Shown: positions 43,225-51,424 of the stretch, piece by piece
Position numbering within the stretch: the first letter of the stretch is position 1
Layout: each line of letters begins with the position of its first letter
Assembly (NCBI RefSeq): GCF_006716425.1
Contig: NZ_VFOZ01000001.1
Coordinates: forward strand, 5,518,001-5,582,000
From: Actinoallomurus bryophytorum
Lineage (GTDB): Bacteria > Actinomycetota > Actinomycetes > Streptosporangiales > Streptosporangiaceae
Direction of reading: 5' to 3'
DNA: 64,000 bases
The notes under the pieces: model-generated
What the model was told of the DNA's origin: nothing
Seen by the model: only the letters and a program-made list of their open reading frames with translations
The model's database searches: none
Program-made: the position numbers and the translations under genes

Positions 43225-44931
43225 GTGAAACCCGCATCCCTGGGACCGGCCGATCGCGCACGGGCGGTGCGCGAGCTGGCGGACCAAGAGTTCGACGTGC
43301 TGGTCGTGGGCGGCGGCGTCGTGGGCGCCGGAGCGGCGCTCGACGCCGTGTCACGCGGCCTGTCCGTGGCGCTGATCGAGGCCGCGGACTGGGCGGCCGG
43401 CACGTCCAGCCGGTCGAGCAAGCTGATCCACGGTGGCCTGCGCTACCTCGAACAACGTGACTTCGGCCTCGTACGCGAGGCGCTTCGGGAGCGCGCCTTG
43501 CTGCTGACCAGGATCGCGCCCCACCTGGTGCACCCGGTCCCGTTCCTGTACCCGCTGAAGCACCGGATGTGGGAGCGCTTCTACGTCGGCGCCGGGATCG
43601 GCCTGTACGACTCGATGGGCGGCTCCGGGGCGGTGCCGCGGCACCGGCACCTGAGCCACCGGCGTGCCATGAGGATGGCGCCGGCCCTGCGCGGCGACGC
43701 CTTCGTCGGCGCGATCCAGTACTTCGACGCCCAGGTCGACGACGCGCGCTTCACGATGACGCTCGCGCGCACCGCCGCCGGCTACGGGGCCACGGTCGTG
43801 AGCCGGGCGCGGGCGACCGGCTTCGTCCGTGAGGGCGAACGCATCGCCGGCGCCCACATACGTGACCTGGAGAACGACCGGGAGATCACCGTGCGCGCCC
43901 GCGAGGTGATCAACGCGACCGGCGTATGGACCGAGGAGACCCAGGGGCTCTCCGGCGCCCGCGGCGACCTGTCCGTACGCGCGTCCAAGGGCGTCCACCT
44001 CCTCGTCCCGCGCGACCGGATCCGCCTGGACACCGGCCTGATCATGCGGACGGAGAAGAGCGTCCTGTTCGTCATCCCGTGGGGCCGCCACTGGATCATC
44101 GGGACGACGGACACGCCCTGGGACCTGGACAAGGGCGACCCGGCCGCCAGCGGCGCCGACGTGGACTACCTGCTCGAACACGTGAACTCGGTGCTGACGA
44201 TCCCGCTCGTGCCCGACGACATCGAGGCCGTGTACGCGGGCCTGCGCCCGCTCGTGTCCGGGGGCGCGGCCGAGACGACCAAGCTGTCACGCGAGCACAC
44301 CGTCTCCCAGCCGGTGCCCGGCCTGACCGTGATCGCCGGCGGGAAGTTCACGACGTACCGGGTGATGGCCGAGGACGTGGTCGATGCCGTGGTGGGGCGG
44401 CTGCCGCTGAACGTCCCCGCCTCGGCGACCCACCGGTTGCCGCTCGCCGGGGCCGTCGGGTACGAGGTGCTGTGGAACGACCGACGGCGACTGGCACGCC
44501 GCGCGGGCCTGCACGTCGCACGGATCGAGCACCTGCTGAACCGCTACGGCTCGTGTGTGGACGAGCTCCTGGAGCTCATCGAGGCCGACCCCTCGCTCGG
44601 CGAACCGATCTCCTCGGCCGCGGACTACCTGAAGGCCGAGGCGGTCTACGCCGTGACGCACGAGGGCGCTCTGCACATCGAGGACGTCCTGCGCCGCCGG
44701 CTGCGTGCCTCGATGGAGGAGTGGGACCAGGGCGCCGCCGCGGCGCCGGAGGTCGCCGCGCTCATCGCGCCGCACCTCGGGTGGGACGCCGAGACGGTGA
44801 AGCGCGAGACGGAGCACTACCTGCGCCAGGTCGAGGCCGAGCGCGACGCCCGCCGGCAGCAGGACGACGTCGCCGCGGCCGCCGCCCTGGGGGAGGTTCC
44901 GGCACTGTTCCCGGGCCGCGCCGCCTCCTGA
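43225..44931 (+). CDS. glpD: Glycerol-3-phosphate dehydrogenase (FAD)
   Basis: A 568-residue membrane-associated flavoprotein that oxidises glycerol 3-phosphate to dihydroxyacetone phosphate and feeds electrons to the quinone pool. The FAD loop is VLVVGGGVVGAGAALDAVSRGLSVALIEAADWAAGTSSRSSKLIHGGLRYLEQ. Further blocks are FVIPWGRHWIIGTTDTPWD, AGLRPLVSGG and GKFTTYRVMAEDVVDAV. The C-terminal domain (EGALHIEDVLRRRLR) is typical. GTG 43225 has GAGGAG at seven bases; the ATG at 43162 lacks one. Last gene of the glp operon. Confidence 0.95.
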   Translation: MKPASLGPADRARAVRELADQEFDVLVVGGGVVGAGAALDAVSRGLSVALIEAADWAAGTSSRSSKLIHGGLRYLEQRDFGLVREALRERALLLTRIAPHLVHPVPFLYPLKHRMWERFYVGAGIGLYDSMGGSGAVPRHRHLSHRRAMRMAPALRGDAFVGAIQYFDAQVDDARFTMTLARTAAGYGATVVSRARATGFVREGERIAGAHIRDLENDREITVRAREVINATGVWTEETQGLSGARGDLSVRASKGVHLLVPRDRIRLDTGLIMRTEKSVLFVIPWGRHWIIGTTDTPWDLDKGDPAASGADVDYLLEHVNSVLTIPLVPDDIEAVYAGLRPLVSGGAAETTKLSREHTVSQPVPGLTVIAGGKFTTYRVMAEDVVDAVVGRLPLNVPASATHRLPLAGAVGYEVLWNDRRRLARRAGLHVARIEHLLNRYGSCVDELLELIEADPSLGEPISSAADYLKAEAVYAVTHEGALHIEDVLRRRLRASMEEWDQGAAAAPEVAALIAPHLGWDAETVKRETEHYLRQVEAERDARRQQDDVAAAAALGEVPALFPGRAAS

Positions 44932-44948
44932 GCCACGGCACGCCGGTC

Positions 44949-44979
44949 GGGGCCTCGCACCACGCAGGCGTGAGGCCCC
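44949..44979 (+). terminator. Hairpin terminator after glpD
   Basis: GGGGCCTC (44949-44956) and GAGGCCCC (44972-44979) pair, with partial pairing inside. It lies 17 bases after the glpD stop and before the end of a convergent small gene. Confidence 0.7.
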
Positions 44980-45013
44980 ACCGGTGGGTCACCGGCCGGC
45001 TGAGAGCCGTCCG

Positions 45014-45220
45014 TCAGCACCAGTCCCAGTCGTCCCAGTCGTCGCAGCAGTCCCAGCCGCAGCCCCACCATGAGATGAGGTGGCTGGCGAGATGCTGACC
45101 GGTCACCGGAGCACTTGTCGTCGCCGCGCCGGCAGGGGACGCCGCACCCATCGTGAGTGCGGCCGCGCCCGCGAAGGCCGCACCGGAGATGGCTACCGCG
45201 AGTCGCTTCGAAATCGCCAT
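45014..45220 (-). CDS. Small secreted peptide with Trp/Asp/Cys-rich tail
   Basis: A 68-residue product. A signal peptide (MAISKRLAVAISGAAFAGAA, cleavage after about SPAGAA) is followed by a short Ser/Thr linker and the tail WWGCGWDCCDDWDDWDWC. Those last 18 residues contain only six Trp, six Asp, four Cys and two Gly. ATG 45220 has an excellent GGGAGG site. The tail could bind metal or form a disulphide-locked knot; a modified peptide is also possible, but no modifying enzyme is encoded nearby. The family is not recognised. Confidence 0.8.
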   Translation of the reverse strand: MAISKRLAVAISGAAFAGAAALTMGAASPAGAATTSAPVTGQHLASHLISWWGCGWDCCDDWDDWDWC

Positions 45221-45248
45221 GGAAATACCTCCCTGGTTCGTCCCGTAC

Positions 45249-45272
45249 GGCATGACGGGTCATTGTCATGCC
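45249..45272 (-). promoter_or_regulatory. Hairpin in the leader of the Trp/Asp/Cys peptide gene
   Basis: GGCATGAC (45249-45256) and GTCATGCC (45265-45272) pair exactly around GGGTCATT, 29 bases before the ATG at 45220. It may act as a dyad operator or an mRNA stem. Confidence 0.4.
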
Positions 45273-45640
45273 AGGCAATTTGCGGCTTTTATGGCCTCAT
45301 CACCTAATTCAACCTCACATGTCCTGGTCGGCAGGCGCAATACTGACAAAGGGCTATATGCCACATCTTGACCACTATTGGATGGGTTTGACGGTCCCGC
45401 TTTAAGTGGTGAACCGCCCTGGTGGGAGCGGATCTCCCGGCTCCGCCGACCGGATATGGCATTCCGCGTGCGGCACGGTCTTCATGGTCCGGTGGATGGC
45501 CTGTCATGGTCCGTTCATGGGCGTATCGCGGGATTTTCGAACGGGACCATCGGCGCCTCGTACGGGACCATCCGGCCCTGCGCCGCCCCTCGTACGCGCG
45601 TTTCGATGGAGGTGTCGACGAGCCGCGGAAGGGGCCGGTC
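45273..45640. other. Divergent control region between the peptide gene and the USP gene
   Basis: AT-richer than its surroundings. GGGACCATCGGCGC (45543-45556) and GGGACCATCCGGCC (45564-45577) lie 21 bp apart before the USP gene, and GGGATTTTCGAACG begins at 45530. These fit the GGGAC-type boxes seen before the other stress genes. No gene is seen. Confidence 0.5.
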
Positions 45641-46507
45641 ATGAACGCGATCATCGTGGGCGCGGACGGTTCGCGCCACAGCCTCGGGGCGGTCGGCTGG
45701 GCCGCCGAGGAGGCCGCCCTGCGGAGGTCACCCCTGCGGGTCGTGCACGCCGTGCCTCCCTGGCTCTATGACCGGAACGTCGACCCGCGGCTCGTCTCGG
45801 TACGCGAGTGGCTGCTCGCCGGTGGCCAGGAGGCCATCGGGGAGGCCGTCGAGACGGCGCGCGCCCGGGTGGGCGGCGAGGTCGACGTCGCGGGGGAGGT
45901 CGTGCCCGGTGGGGCGGCACGCACGCTGCTCGAACGGGCGCGCGAGGCGTCCATGGTCGTGGTCGGCAGCCACGGTGTGGGCACGGTCGCCGGGTTGCTG
46001 CTGGGATCCACGGCGCTGCAGGTGGTGGCGCACACGCGCGTGCCGGCCGTGGTGGTACGCCATGTGGAGCCCGTCCTGCGACAGGAGATCGCGGTCGGCT
46101 TCGACGCGCCGCCGGCCGGCGACTCGACGCTCGCCTTCGCGTTCGAGGAGGCGGCCATGCGCAGGGCGCGCCTGCGGGCCGTACACGTCTGGTCCGACCC
46201 CGGTACCGGGCTGGGCGGCATGACACCGCTGGTCTATGACCCCGAGCAGATCGCCGAGGAGCAGACCCACCGGCTGAACGAGGTGCTCGCGCCCTGGCGC
46301 GACAAGTACCCCGAGGTCCAGGTCGTGATCGAGATCGTCCACGGCCGGCCGGTGCGGATCCTGGCGGGCGTCTCGGCCCGGGCCGATCTCCTGGTGGTGG
46401 GCACCCGCGGACTCGGCGGTTTCACGGGCCTCATGCTGGGTTCGGTCAGCCACGGCCTCCTGCACCACGCCCACTGCCCGCTGGCGGTCGTACCGCCACC
46501 CGGCTGA
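45641..46507 (+). CDS. Universal stress protein, two USP domains
   Basis: A 288-residue tandem USP. Domain 1 (1-140) starts MNAIIVGADGSRHSLGAVGWAAEEA and has the ATP motif G-x2-G-x9-GS in VGSHGVGTVAGLLLGSTA. Domain 2 ends in VVGTRGLGGFTGLMLGSVSHGLLHHAHCPLAVV. Such proteins bind ATP and help survival in hypoxia or stationary phase in mycobacteria. GGAAGGGG precedes the ATG. Two GGGACCATC boxes lie 65-100 bases upstream, suggesting DevR-like control. Confidence 0.93.
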   Translation: MNAIIVGADGSRHSLGAVGWAAEEAALRRSPLRVVHAVPPWLYDRNVDPRLVSVREWLLAGGQEAIGEAVETARARVGGEVDVAGEVVPGGAARTLLERAREASMVVVGSHGVGTVAGLLLGSTALQVVAHTRVPAVVVRHVEPVLRQEIAVGFDAPPAGDSTLAFAFEEAAMRRARLRAVHVWSDPGTGLGGMTPLVYDPEQIAEEQTHRLNEVLAPWRDKYPEVQVVIEIVHGRPVRILAGVSARADLLVVGTRGLGGFTGLMLGSVSHGLLHHAHCPLAVVPPPG

Positions 46508-46531
46508 TCCGGCCGCAGGTCCCTGCTCGCC

Positions 46532-46545
46532 GGGACTTTCGTCTC
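46532..46545. promoter_or_regulatory. DevR/DosR-like box before Acg-type gene
   Basis: GGGACTTTCGTCTC, matching GGGAC-N4-GTCCC with one mismatch, 58 bases before ATG 46603. Confidence 0.6.
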
Positions 46546-46602
46546 TGCCGGTCCCCGGGCACGGATGGTGCGCTGAAGACCTACGACGGACGGGGAGCGC
46601 AC

Positions 46603-47613
46603 ATGAATGCCGTGGAGACACCGCGGGCGGACGAGATCGCGCACTTTCTCGTCGACGCCGCGGTCTGGGCGCCGTCGGTGTACGACACCCAGCCGTGGTG
46701 GTTCGGCACGCGGGGCTGGACGGTCACCGTGCACGCCGACGCCGAGCGCAGGCTGGACGTGGCCGATCCCCGCGGCCGCGAGATGTTCATCAGCTGCGGA
46801 GCGGCGCTGTACACGCTGCGCCTCGCGGTGCGCAACATCGGGCGGATGCCGGAGGTACGCCTCCGGTCCGACCCGCGCAGGCCCGGCCTGATCGCCGACG
46901 TCAGGGTCGGCGTCGAGGAGCCGGCCACCGCCGAGGAACGGCAGACGTACGCCCAGGTCAGGCGCAGGCACACGCACAGCGGAGGGTTCCGGCCCGGCGG
47001 CCTGCCGATCGGCCTGCTGCAGGCGCTCCGCACCCACGCCTACTGCGAACAGGCCTCCCTGCGCATCGTGGCCGACCCGAGGGCACGGATCGCGCTCGCC
47101 GCCCTGACAGAGGCGGCCGAACAGGTCCAGCGGCAGAACCCGGCGTACGCCGCCGAGGTGGCCCGCTGGGCGGCGGGGGACCGGCCGGCCGCGCCGGCGG
47201 ACCAGGCCGCGCCGCTCGCGCCACTCGGTCCGGAGGAGCCCTGCCCGCGCGAGTCGGCACATCTCGACCCGGACTTCGCCGGATGCGACTTCGCGCGCGG
47301 TCAGGGCTGGGGCCAGGCCGGCACCGAACAGCGAGACGCGAACGGGGTCGTGGCACTGCTGGTGACCGACGACGACGACCGGGACGACTGGCTCTGCGCC
47401 GGGCAGGCGCTGCAGCGGATCCTGCTCTGCGCGGCCGAGTACGAGGTCTCAGCGGCCTTCCACAGCCAGGCGCTGGAGGTACCCGAGCTGCGGGAATTCA
47501 TCCGCAACCGATTCTGCGACGGCGCGCACCCACAGATGATCATGCGGCTGGGCGTCGCCCACGAGGGCCCCGCCCGCCGGTCCGTGACCGAACTGACAAG
47601 AGGCGAACTGTAA
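46603..47613 (+). CDS. Acg family FMN-binding nitroreductase-like protein
   Basis: A 336-residue protein of the Acg (Rv2032-like) branch of the nitroreductase fold. WAPSVYDTQPWWFGTRGWTVTVHADAERRLDVADPRGREMFISCGAALYTLRLAVR is the typical first half, with a second FMN-related half (AGQALQRILLCAAEYEVSAAFHSQALEVPELREFIR ... HPQMIMRLG). Acg proteins belong to the mycobacterial DosR regulon and may sequester FMN. GGGGAG precedes the ATG. It lies among other DosR-type genes. Confidence 0.92.
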   Translation: MNAVETPRADEIAHFLVDAAVWAPSVYDTQPWWFGTRGWTVTVHADAERRLDVADPRGREMFISCGAALYTLRLAVRNIGRMPEVRLRSDPRRPGLIADVRVGVEEPATAEERQTYAQVRRRHTHSGGFRPGGLPIGLLQALRTHAYCEQASLRIVADPRARIALAALTEAAEQVQRQNPAYAAEVARWAAGDRPAAPADQAAPLAPLGPEEPCPRESAHLDPDFAGCDFARGQGWGQAGTEQRDANGVVALLVTDDDDRDDWLCAGQALQRILLCAAEYEVSAAFHSQALEVPELREFIRNRFCDGAHPQMIMRLGVAHEGPARRSVTELTRGEL

Positions 47614-47711
47614 CCGCGGCCCCACGTCCTGTCCCGAAGCCCTCGGCCGGGCCCGCCCCCGTCGTCGAGCCGCTTCGTAGTGGAGCTGATCCGTCGTGGG
47701 GCCTGCCCGTC

Positions 47712-47891
47712 CTGGAGCCCACCCACCTGGAGTCCACCCACCTGGGGCCTGCCCGTCCTGGAGCTCACCCGTCTGGGACCCGCCGTCTGGAGCTCACCCG
47801 TCTGGAGCTCACCCCCCTGGGGCCTGCTCATCTGGAGCCCACCCCCCTGGAGCCCACCCCCCTGGAGCCCACCCCCCTGGAGCCCACCCGC
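47712..47891. repeat. 15-bp minisatellite, about 12 units
   Basis: Units of CTGGAGCCCACCCCC and variants start at 47712, 47727, 47742, 47758, 47773, 47787, 47802, 47817, 47832, 47847, 47862 and 47877. The last four are nearly identical. Open frames on both strands across it give only five-residue repeats. The stretch 47614-48030 contains no other feature I can support. Confidence 0.85.
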
Positions 47892-48030
47892 CCGGGGGTG
47901 CCATCCCACTCTCATTGTCCAGCGAGAACAGCGGCGGGCGGAAGTAGAGCGGGGTTCTGTGGATAACGCCACCCAGGCGCCACCCAGGCCACCCAGGCGG
48001 CGCCACACGGCAAATCAGCTGAGACAGGGC

Positions 48031-48687
48031 CTAGTCGTCCCGTGACCGGTCGCCGCTCGCCTTGAGCTGGGCCACGAAGGCCGCGGCCTGCGTACGACGG
48101 CGCATGTCGAGTTTGGTGAACAGGTTCGACACGTAGTTCTTGACCGTCTTCTCGGCCAGGAACAGGCGCTCGCCGATCTGGCGGTTGGTGAGGCCCTCGC
48201 CGATCAGTTCGAGGATCTGGCGCTCCTGGTCGGACAGGGTGGACAGGGGATCCTTGCGGGTCTGGCGTTCGCGCAGCCGGTGGAGCATCTGGGCGGTGCT
48301 GTGCGGGTCGAGCAGCGACTGCCCGGACGCGACCGTACGGACCGCCGAGACGAGGTCGGACCCGTGGATCTGCTTCAGTACGTATCCGGCGGCGCCCGCC
48401 ATGACCGCGTCGAAGAGCGCCTCCTCGTCGGAGAACGACGTGAGCATCAGGCAGGCGATGCCGGGCAGGCGAGAGCGGATCTCACGGCAGACGCCCACAC
48501 CGTCGCCGTCGGGTAGGCGTACGTCCAGGACGGCGACGTCGGGCCGTACCGCCGGGATCCGCGCGATCGCGTGGGCGGCGGTGGCCGCCTCGCCGACGAT
48601 CTCTATGTCGGACTCGGACTCGAGCAGTGCCGCGACGCCACGCCTGACCACTTCGTGGTCGTCCAGCAGGAATACCCGAATCGTCAT
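48031..48687 (-). CDS. NarL/DevR-type response regulator
   Basis: A 218-residue two-component regulator. The receiver domain has DDHEVVRRGV (acidic pair), the phosphoacceptor Asp in VAVLDVRLPDGDG, and the conserved T and K in MLTSFSD and YVLKQIHGSD. The LuxR helix-turn-helix is LSDQERQILELIGEGLTNRQIGERLFLAEKTVKNYVSNLFTKL. KTVKNYVS is the DevR/DosR-type recognition helix. No histidine kinase lies nearby. A GGGACCAAGGTCCT box, a near-perfect DosR-like dyad, lies upstream and suggests autoregulation. Confidence 0.93.
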   Translation of the reverse strand: MTIRVFLLDDHEVVRRGVAALLESESDIEIVGEAATAAHAIARIPAVRPDVAVLDVRLPDGDGVGVCREIRSRLPGIACLMLTSFSDEEALFDAVMAGAAGYVLKQIHGSDLVSAVRTVASGQSLLDPHSTAQMLHRLRERQTRKDPLSTLSDQERQILELIGEGLTNRQIGERLFLAEKTVKNYVSNLFTKLDMRRRTQAAAFVAQLKASGDRSRDD

Positions 48688-48789
48688 GCCCCTGGCCCCG
48701 TCATCCGTGCGGGCCGGCGGTCGCCGGCCTGTGTCCTCACGTTAGGAGGCGTTCCTCGGTTCAGAGCGGTACGAACGTCGGCGATCCTC

Positions 48790-48803
48790 AGGACCTTGGT
48801 CCC
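48790..48803. promoter_or_regulatory. DosR-like box upstream of the response regulator
   Basis: On the minus strand GGGACCAAGGTCCT, a GGGAC-N4-GTCC(C) dyad with one mismatch, about 100 bases upstream of the start at 48687. Confidence 0.6.
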
Positions 48804-48855
48804 TGGCGTGAGCCGGGCGGCGTGTTCCAGGCCCGTGATCGAGGCCCGTGATCGC

Positions 48856-49434
48856 TCAGGGAAGGCCCGTCCAGCGCGGGGCGACCGCGGCCCATTCGCG
48901 TTCCCACAGCTCGAGCCGGCGTCGTTCGAGCCGCCGGTCGATCAGCGTGCGGGCGGCCGAGTGCAGCAGCCCGAGCAGGGTGACGGCGGTCAGTGCGGCC
49001 ATGACGCTGTCCGCGACCGTCTGGGAATGCTTGCGTGGACGCGAGGTCAGCGCTCCGGCGCGGTCGACCCAGACGGACCGGTGCGCGCCGACCGCCGAGT
49101 TGCCGTTGTTCGGCACGACGGCGGTGTGGGCCCCGCCGGAGGCGTCATGCCAGCCGATCCGCACGGTCTGGTCCAGCACCCCCTTGGGTGACACGTCGAG
49201 CACGACGGCGCTCACCTGGTGACGGGTATGCGACTGTAGCCGTTCCGCCCGCAGCCCGGCGTTCCCGGCGAGGCGCGCGGTCACGAAGGCCACGAGCGGT
49301 GCGAGGACGAGGAAGAGCAGGCAGAGCGTGACCATCGCCCGGACGTGGGTGCGGTCGACCGGACGCCGCAGCAGGTTGCCGTCAGGGCGCAGGTAACGGA
49401 CGACGCCCAGAAGCTGGATCGTGAAGGTTCGCAT
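48856..49434 (-). CDS. Rv1733c-like two-helix membrane protein
   Basis: A 192-residue membrane protein with one helix near the N-terminus (VTLCLLFLVLAPLVAFVTARLAG) and one near the C-terminus (SVMAALTAVTLLGLLHSAARTLIDRRLERRRLELWEREWAAVAPRW), enclosing a beta-rich domain (VSAVVLDVSPKG ... VRIGWHDASGGAHTAVVP). This layout is that of the mycobacterial dormancy antigen Rv1733c, whose function is unknown. ATG 49434 has GGAGGTG upstream. A weak GGGAC box is at 49504-49517. Confidence 0.88.
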   Translation of the reverse strand: MRTFTIQLLGVVRYLRPDGNLLRRPVDRTHVRAMVTLCLLFLVLAPLVAFVTARLAGNAGLRAERLQSHTRHQVSAVVLDVSPKGVLDQTVRIGWHDASGGAHTAVVPNNGNSAVGAHRSVWVDRAGALTSRPRKHSQTVADSVMAALTAVTLLGLLHSAARTLIDRRLERRRLELWEREWAAVAPRWTGLP

Positions 49435-49629
49435 CGGACACCTCCGCAACGGCCTTTACTCCGCAGACTAAGCGGTCCGGGCCCGACCCGGGAGGGTCGC
49501 CGGTCCACGCGAGTCCCATGATGGCGCGGTGTAGGCCCCGGCCGGGGGCGTCCCGGACGGATCGAGCCGTACTGAACATGCTCTGACGGTGCCCCCAGGG
49601 CGGGTCAGGGCCGGGCGGGCCGTTATCGG

Positions 49630-49643
49630 GGGACCTTCGGCCT
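49630..49643. promoter_or_regulatory. GGGAC-type box before second USP gene
   Basis: GGGACCTTCGGCCT, 46 bases before ATG 49689. Same GGGACYTTCG core as at 46532, 50584, 53378 and 53455. Confidence 0.5.
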
Positions 49644-49688
49644 CTTTTGGGGCGCAGCCCTTCCCCCGACTCTGGAACAAGGGGGGCG

Positions 49689-50543
49689 ATGAACCGATTC
49701 GACGGGTCCTACGTGCTCGTGGGCTTCGATGGTTCGCCGGCCAGTGAACGCGCGCTGCGCTGGGCCGTCGACGAGGCACGGCTGCGGCGCCTGCCACTGA
49801 CCGTGTGCCACGCCTGGCAGTGGTCCTATCCCGTGCCACCCTCCGGGCCGGAGGCCATGGAAACGGCGCGCAAGATGGCCCAGCACGTACTGGACAAGGG
49901 GGTGTTCATCGCACGGGAGGTCTCACCGCGGACCCGTACGCAGGGCCGGCTGGTCGCCGGGCCGGCGCCGGCGATGCTGGTCAACCAGTCCAAGAACGCC
50001 TCCCTGGCGCTGATCGGCACGTACGGAGAGGGCGCCTTCGCCGGGTCCTCCGCCATCCAGCTGCCCGCGTACGCGCACTGCCCGGTGATCGTCGTACGGT
50101 GCGTCGCCGACCGCGGCCGCCCGGTGGTGGTGGGGGTCGACGGCTCCGCCGCGTCGGACGCCGCCCTCGCCTTCGGGTTCGAGGAGGCGGCGCTGCGCGG
50201 GCAGCGGCTGCGGGCGGTGTTCGGCTGCTGGGAACCCGAGGCGATCGCGTCCGCCGAGATGGGGATGATCACCGATCCGGAGGAGCTGCGCGTCATGGCG
50301 GCCGGCCGGCTGGAGCGGACCGTGTCGCCCTGGCGGGAGAAGTATCCCTATGTGGACGCCGAGACGGCCCTCGCGATGCGGACACCGCGGCACGCGCTCC
50401 TCGAAGCCGCCGCGGGCGCCGCGCTGCTCGTGCTGGGCGGGCGGGGGCTGGGCGGCGTCGCGGGGCTGAGGCTCGGCGCGGTCGGCAGCGCCATGCTCCA
50501 GCACGCCCCGTGCTCGGTGGCGATCGTACGGCCGTGGATCTGA
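49689..50543 (+). CDS. Universal stress protein, two USP domains
   Basis: A 284-residue tandem USP. Domain 1 starts YVLVGFDGSPASERALRWAVDEARLR; its ATP loop is altered (IGTYGEGAFAGSSAIQLPA). Domain 2 starts PVVVGVDGSAASDAALAFGFEEAAL and ends VLGGRGLGGVAGLRLGAVGSAMLQHAPCSVAIVRP. ATG 49689 has a GGGGGG site. It is the second USP of the cluster. Confidence 0.92.
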   Translation: MNRFDGSYVLVGFDGSPASERALRWAVDEARLRRLPLTVCHAWQWSYPVPPSGPEAMETARKMAQHVLDKGVFIAREVSPRTRTQGRLVAGPAPAMLVNQSKNASLALIGTYGEGAFAGSSAIQLPAYAHCPVIVVRCVADRGRPVVVGVDGSAASDAALAFGFEEAALRGQRLRAVFGCWEPEAIASAEMGMITDPEELRVMAAGRLERTVSPWREKYPYVDAETALAMRTPRHALLEAAAGAALLVLGGRGLGGVAGLRLGAVGSAMLQHAPCSVAIVRPWI

Positions 50544-50583
50544 GCCATGATCGGCCCGCTCTATGGCCGAAGTCCGGGGGACC

Positions 50584-50597
50584 AGGGACTTTCGCCG
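50584..50597. promoter_or_regulatory. GGGAC-type box before PIG-L-like gene
   Basis: GGGACTTTCGCCGC, 65 bases before ATG 50663, shared core with the other boxes in this cluster. Confidence 0.5.
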
Positions 50598-50662
50598 CTC
50601 ACGCCACCCCTCGCGGAGGGTGATCCTCGATATAGGAGAGACCACGACGGGGGGCAACACAG

Positions 50663-51424
50663 ATGGGCGCGGAGATCGGAGTGAGGCCGTCGACGGAGGC
50701 GGCACACGAGGAATGGATGGCGGGGGCGCCCGGGCGGCTTCGCAGGACGCTCCCGGAGGCCGGGAGCGTCCTGGCCGTCGTGGCGCGGCCCGGTGACGAA
50801 GCCTGCTACCTGGGGGCCGTGCTGGACGCCTTCCGCGTCGGCGGCAGCGAGGTGAACGTGCTGGCCTTCAGCCGCGGGGACGCGTCGCCCTTCAACGACT
50901 CGATGGAACGGCTGGGGTCGATCCGGCCGTTCGAGTTCGACGCGGCCGCGTCCGCCCTGCGGGCGACGCACTGCGTGCTGGCCGACTACCCGGAGGCCGA
51001 GCTCCGGCGGCTGCCGATCGCCCAGCTCGCCGAACGCGTGATCCGGATGATCCGTGAGTGGCGCGTGGACCTGCTGGTCACGGTCGACGGCCGGGTGGGC
51101 GACCGTACCGCCGCGAACGTCTGCTGCCGCGCGGGCCGCGAACTCGCCGTACCCGTACTGGGCTGGACGCTGCCGCACGCGGTGGCCAGGTCCGTACGCG
51201 AGGCCACGGGCCTTTCGGTGACCGGCGACGCGGACGGGAGGATCGACTTCGAGCTGCAGGTGCGCCGGACGATCCAGCGGTACGCGATGCTCGCGCACTG
51301 GAGCCAGTCCAGGGGCGACGGCACCCACCTCGCGCGCCTCACGGTCCAGGGCGACCGCGAATGGCTGCGCTGGCTCGTTCCCACACCAGCCTGCGAAGAC
51401 ACACCCGAGAGGGGAGCGGAGTGA
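50663..51424 (+). CDS. PIG-L-like protein with degenerate zinc site
   Basis: A 253-residue protein with the PIG-L/LmbE deacetylase fold pattern: SVLAVVARPGDEACYLGAVLDAFRVGGSEVNVLAFSRGD and WRVDLLVTVDGRVGDRTAANVCCRAG. The zinc motif HPDDE reads RPGDE, and the HxxH block reads VGDRTAA, so two His ligands are missing. Deacetylase activity is doubtful. Its stop overlaps the start of the CBS gene by 4 bp (GTGA). Cluster position suggests a stress role. Confidence 0.8.
   Translation: MGAEIGVRPSTEAAHEEWMAGAPGRLRRTLPEAGSVLAVVARPGDEACYLGAVLDAFRVGGSEVNVLAFSRGDASPFNDSMERLGSIRPFEFDAAASALRATHCVLADYPEAELRRLPIAQLAERVIRMIREWRVDLLVTVDGRVGDRTAANVCCRAGRELAVPVLGWTLPHAVARSVREATGLSVTGDADGRIDFELQVRRTIQRYAMLAHWSQSRGDGTHLARLTVQGDREWLRWLVPTPACEDTPERGAE

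Noticed and set aside
47680-48008. Frames with WSPPP, GAHPP or GGWAP repeats, and a possible pentapeptide-repeat protein
   Set aside because: They come from the 15-bp minisatellite read in several frames; the residues do not follow the A(D/N)LXX rule of pentapeptide repeats.
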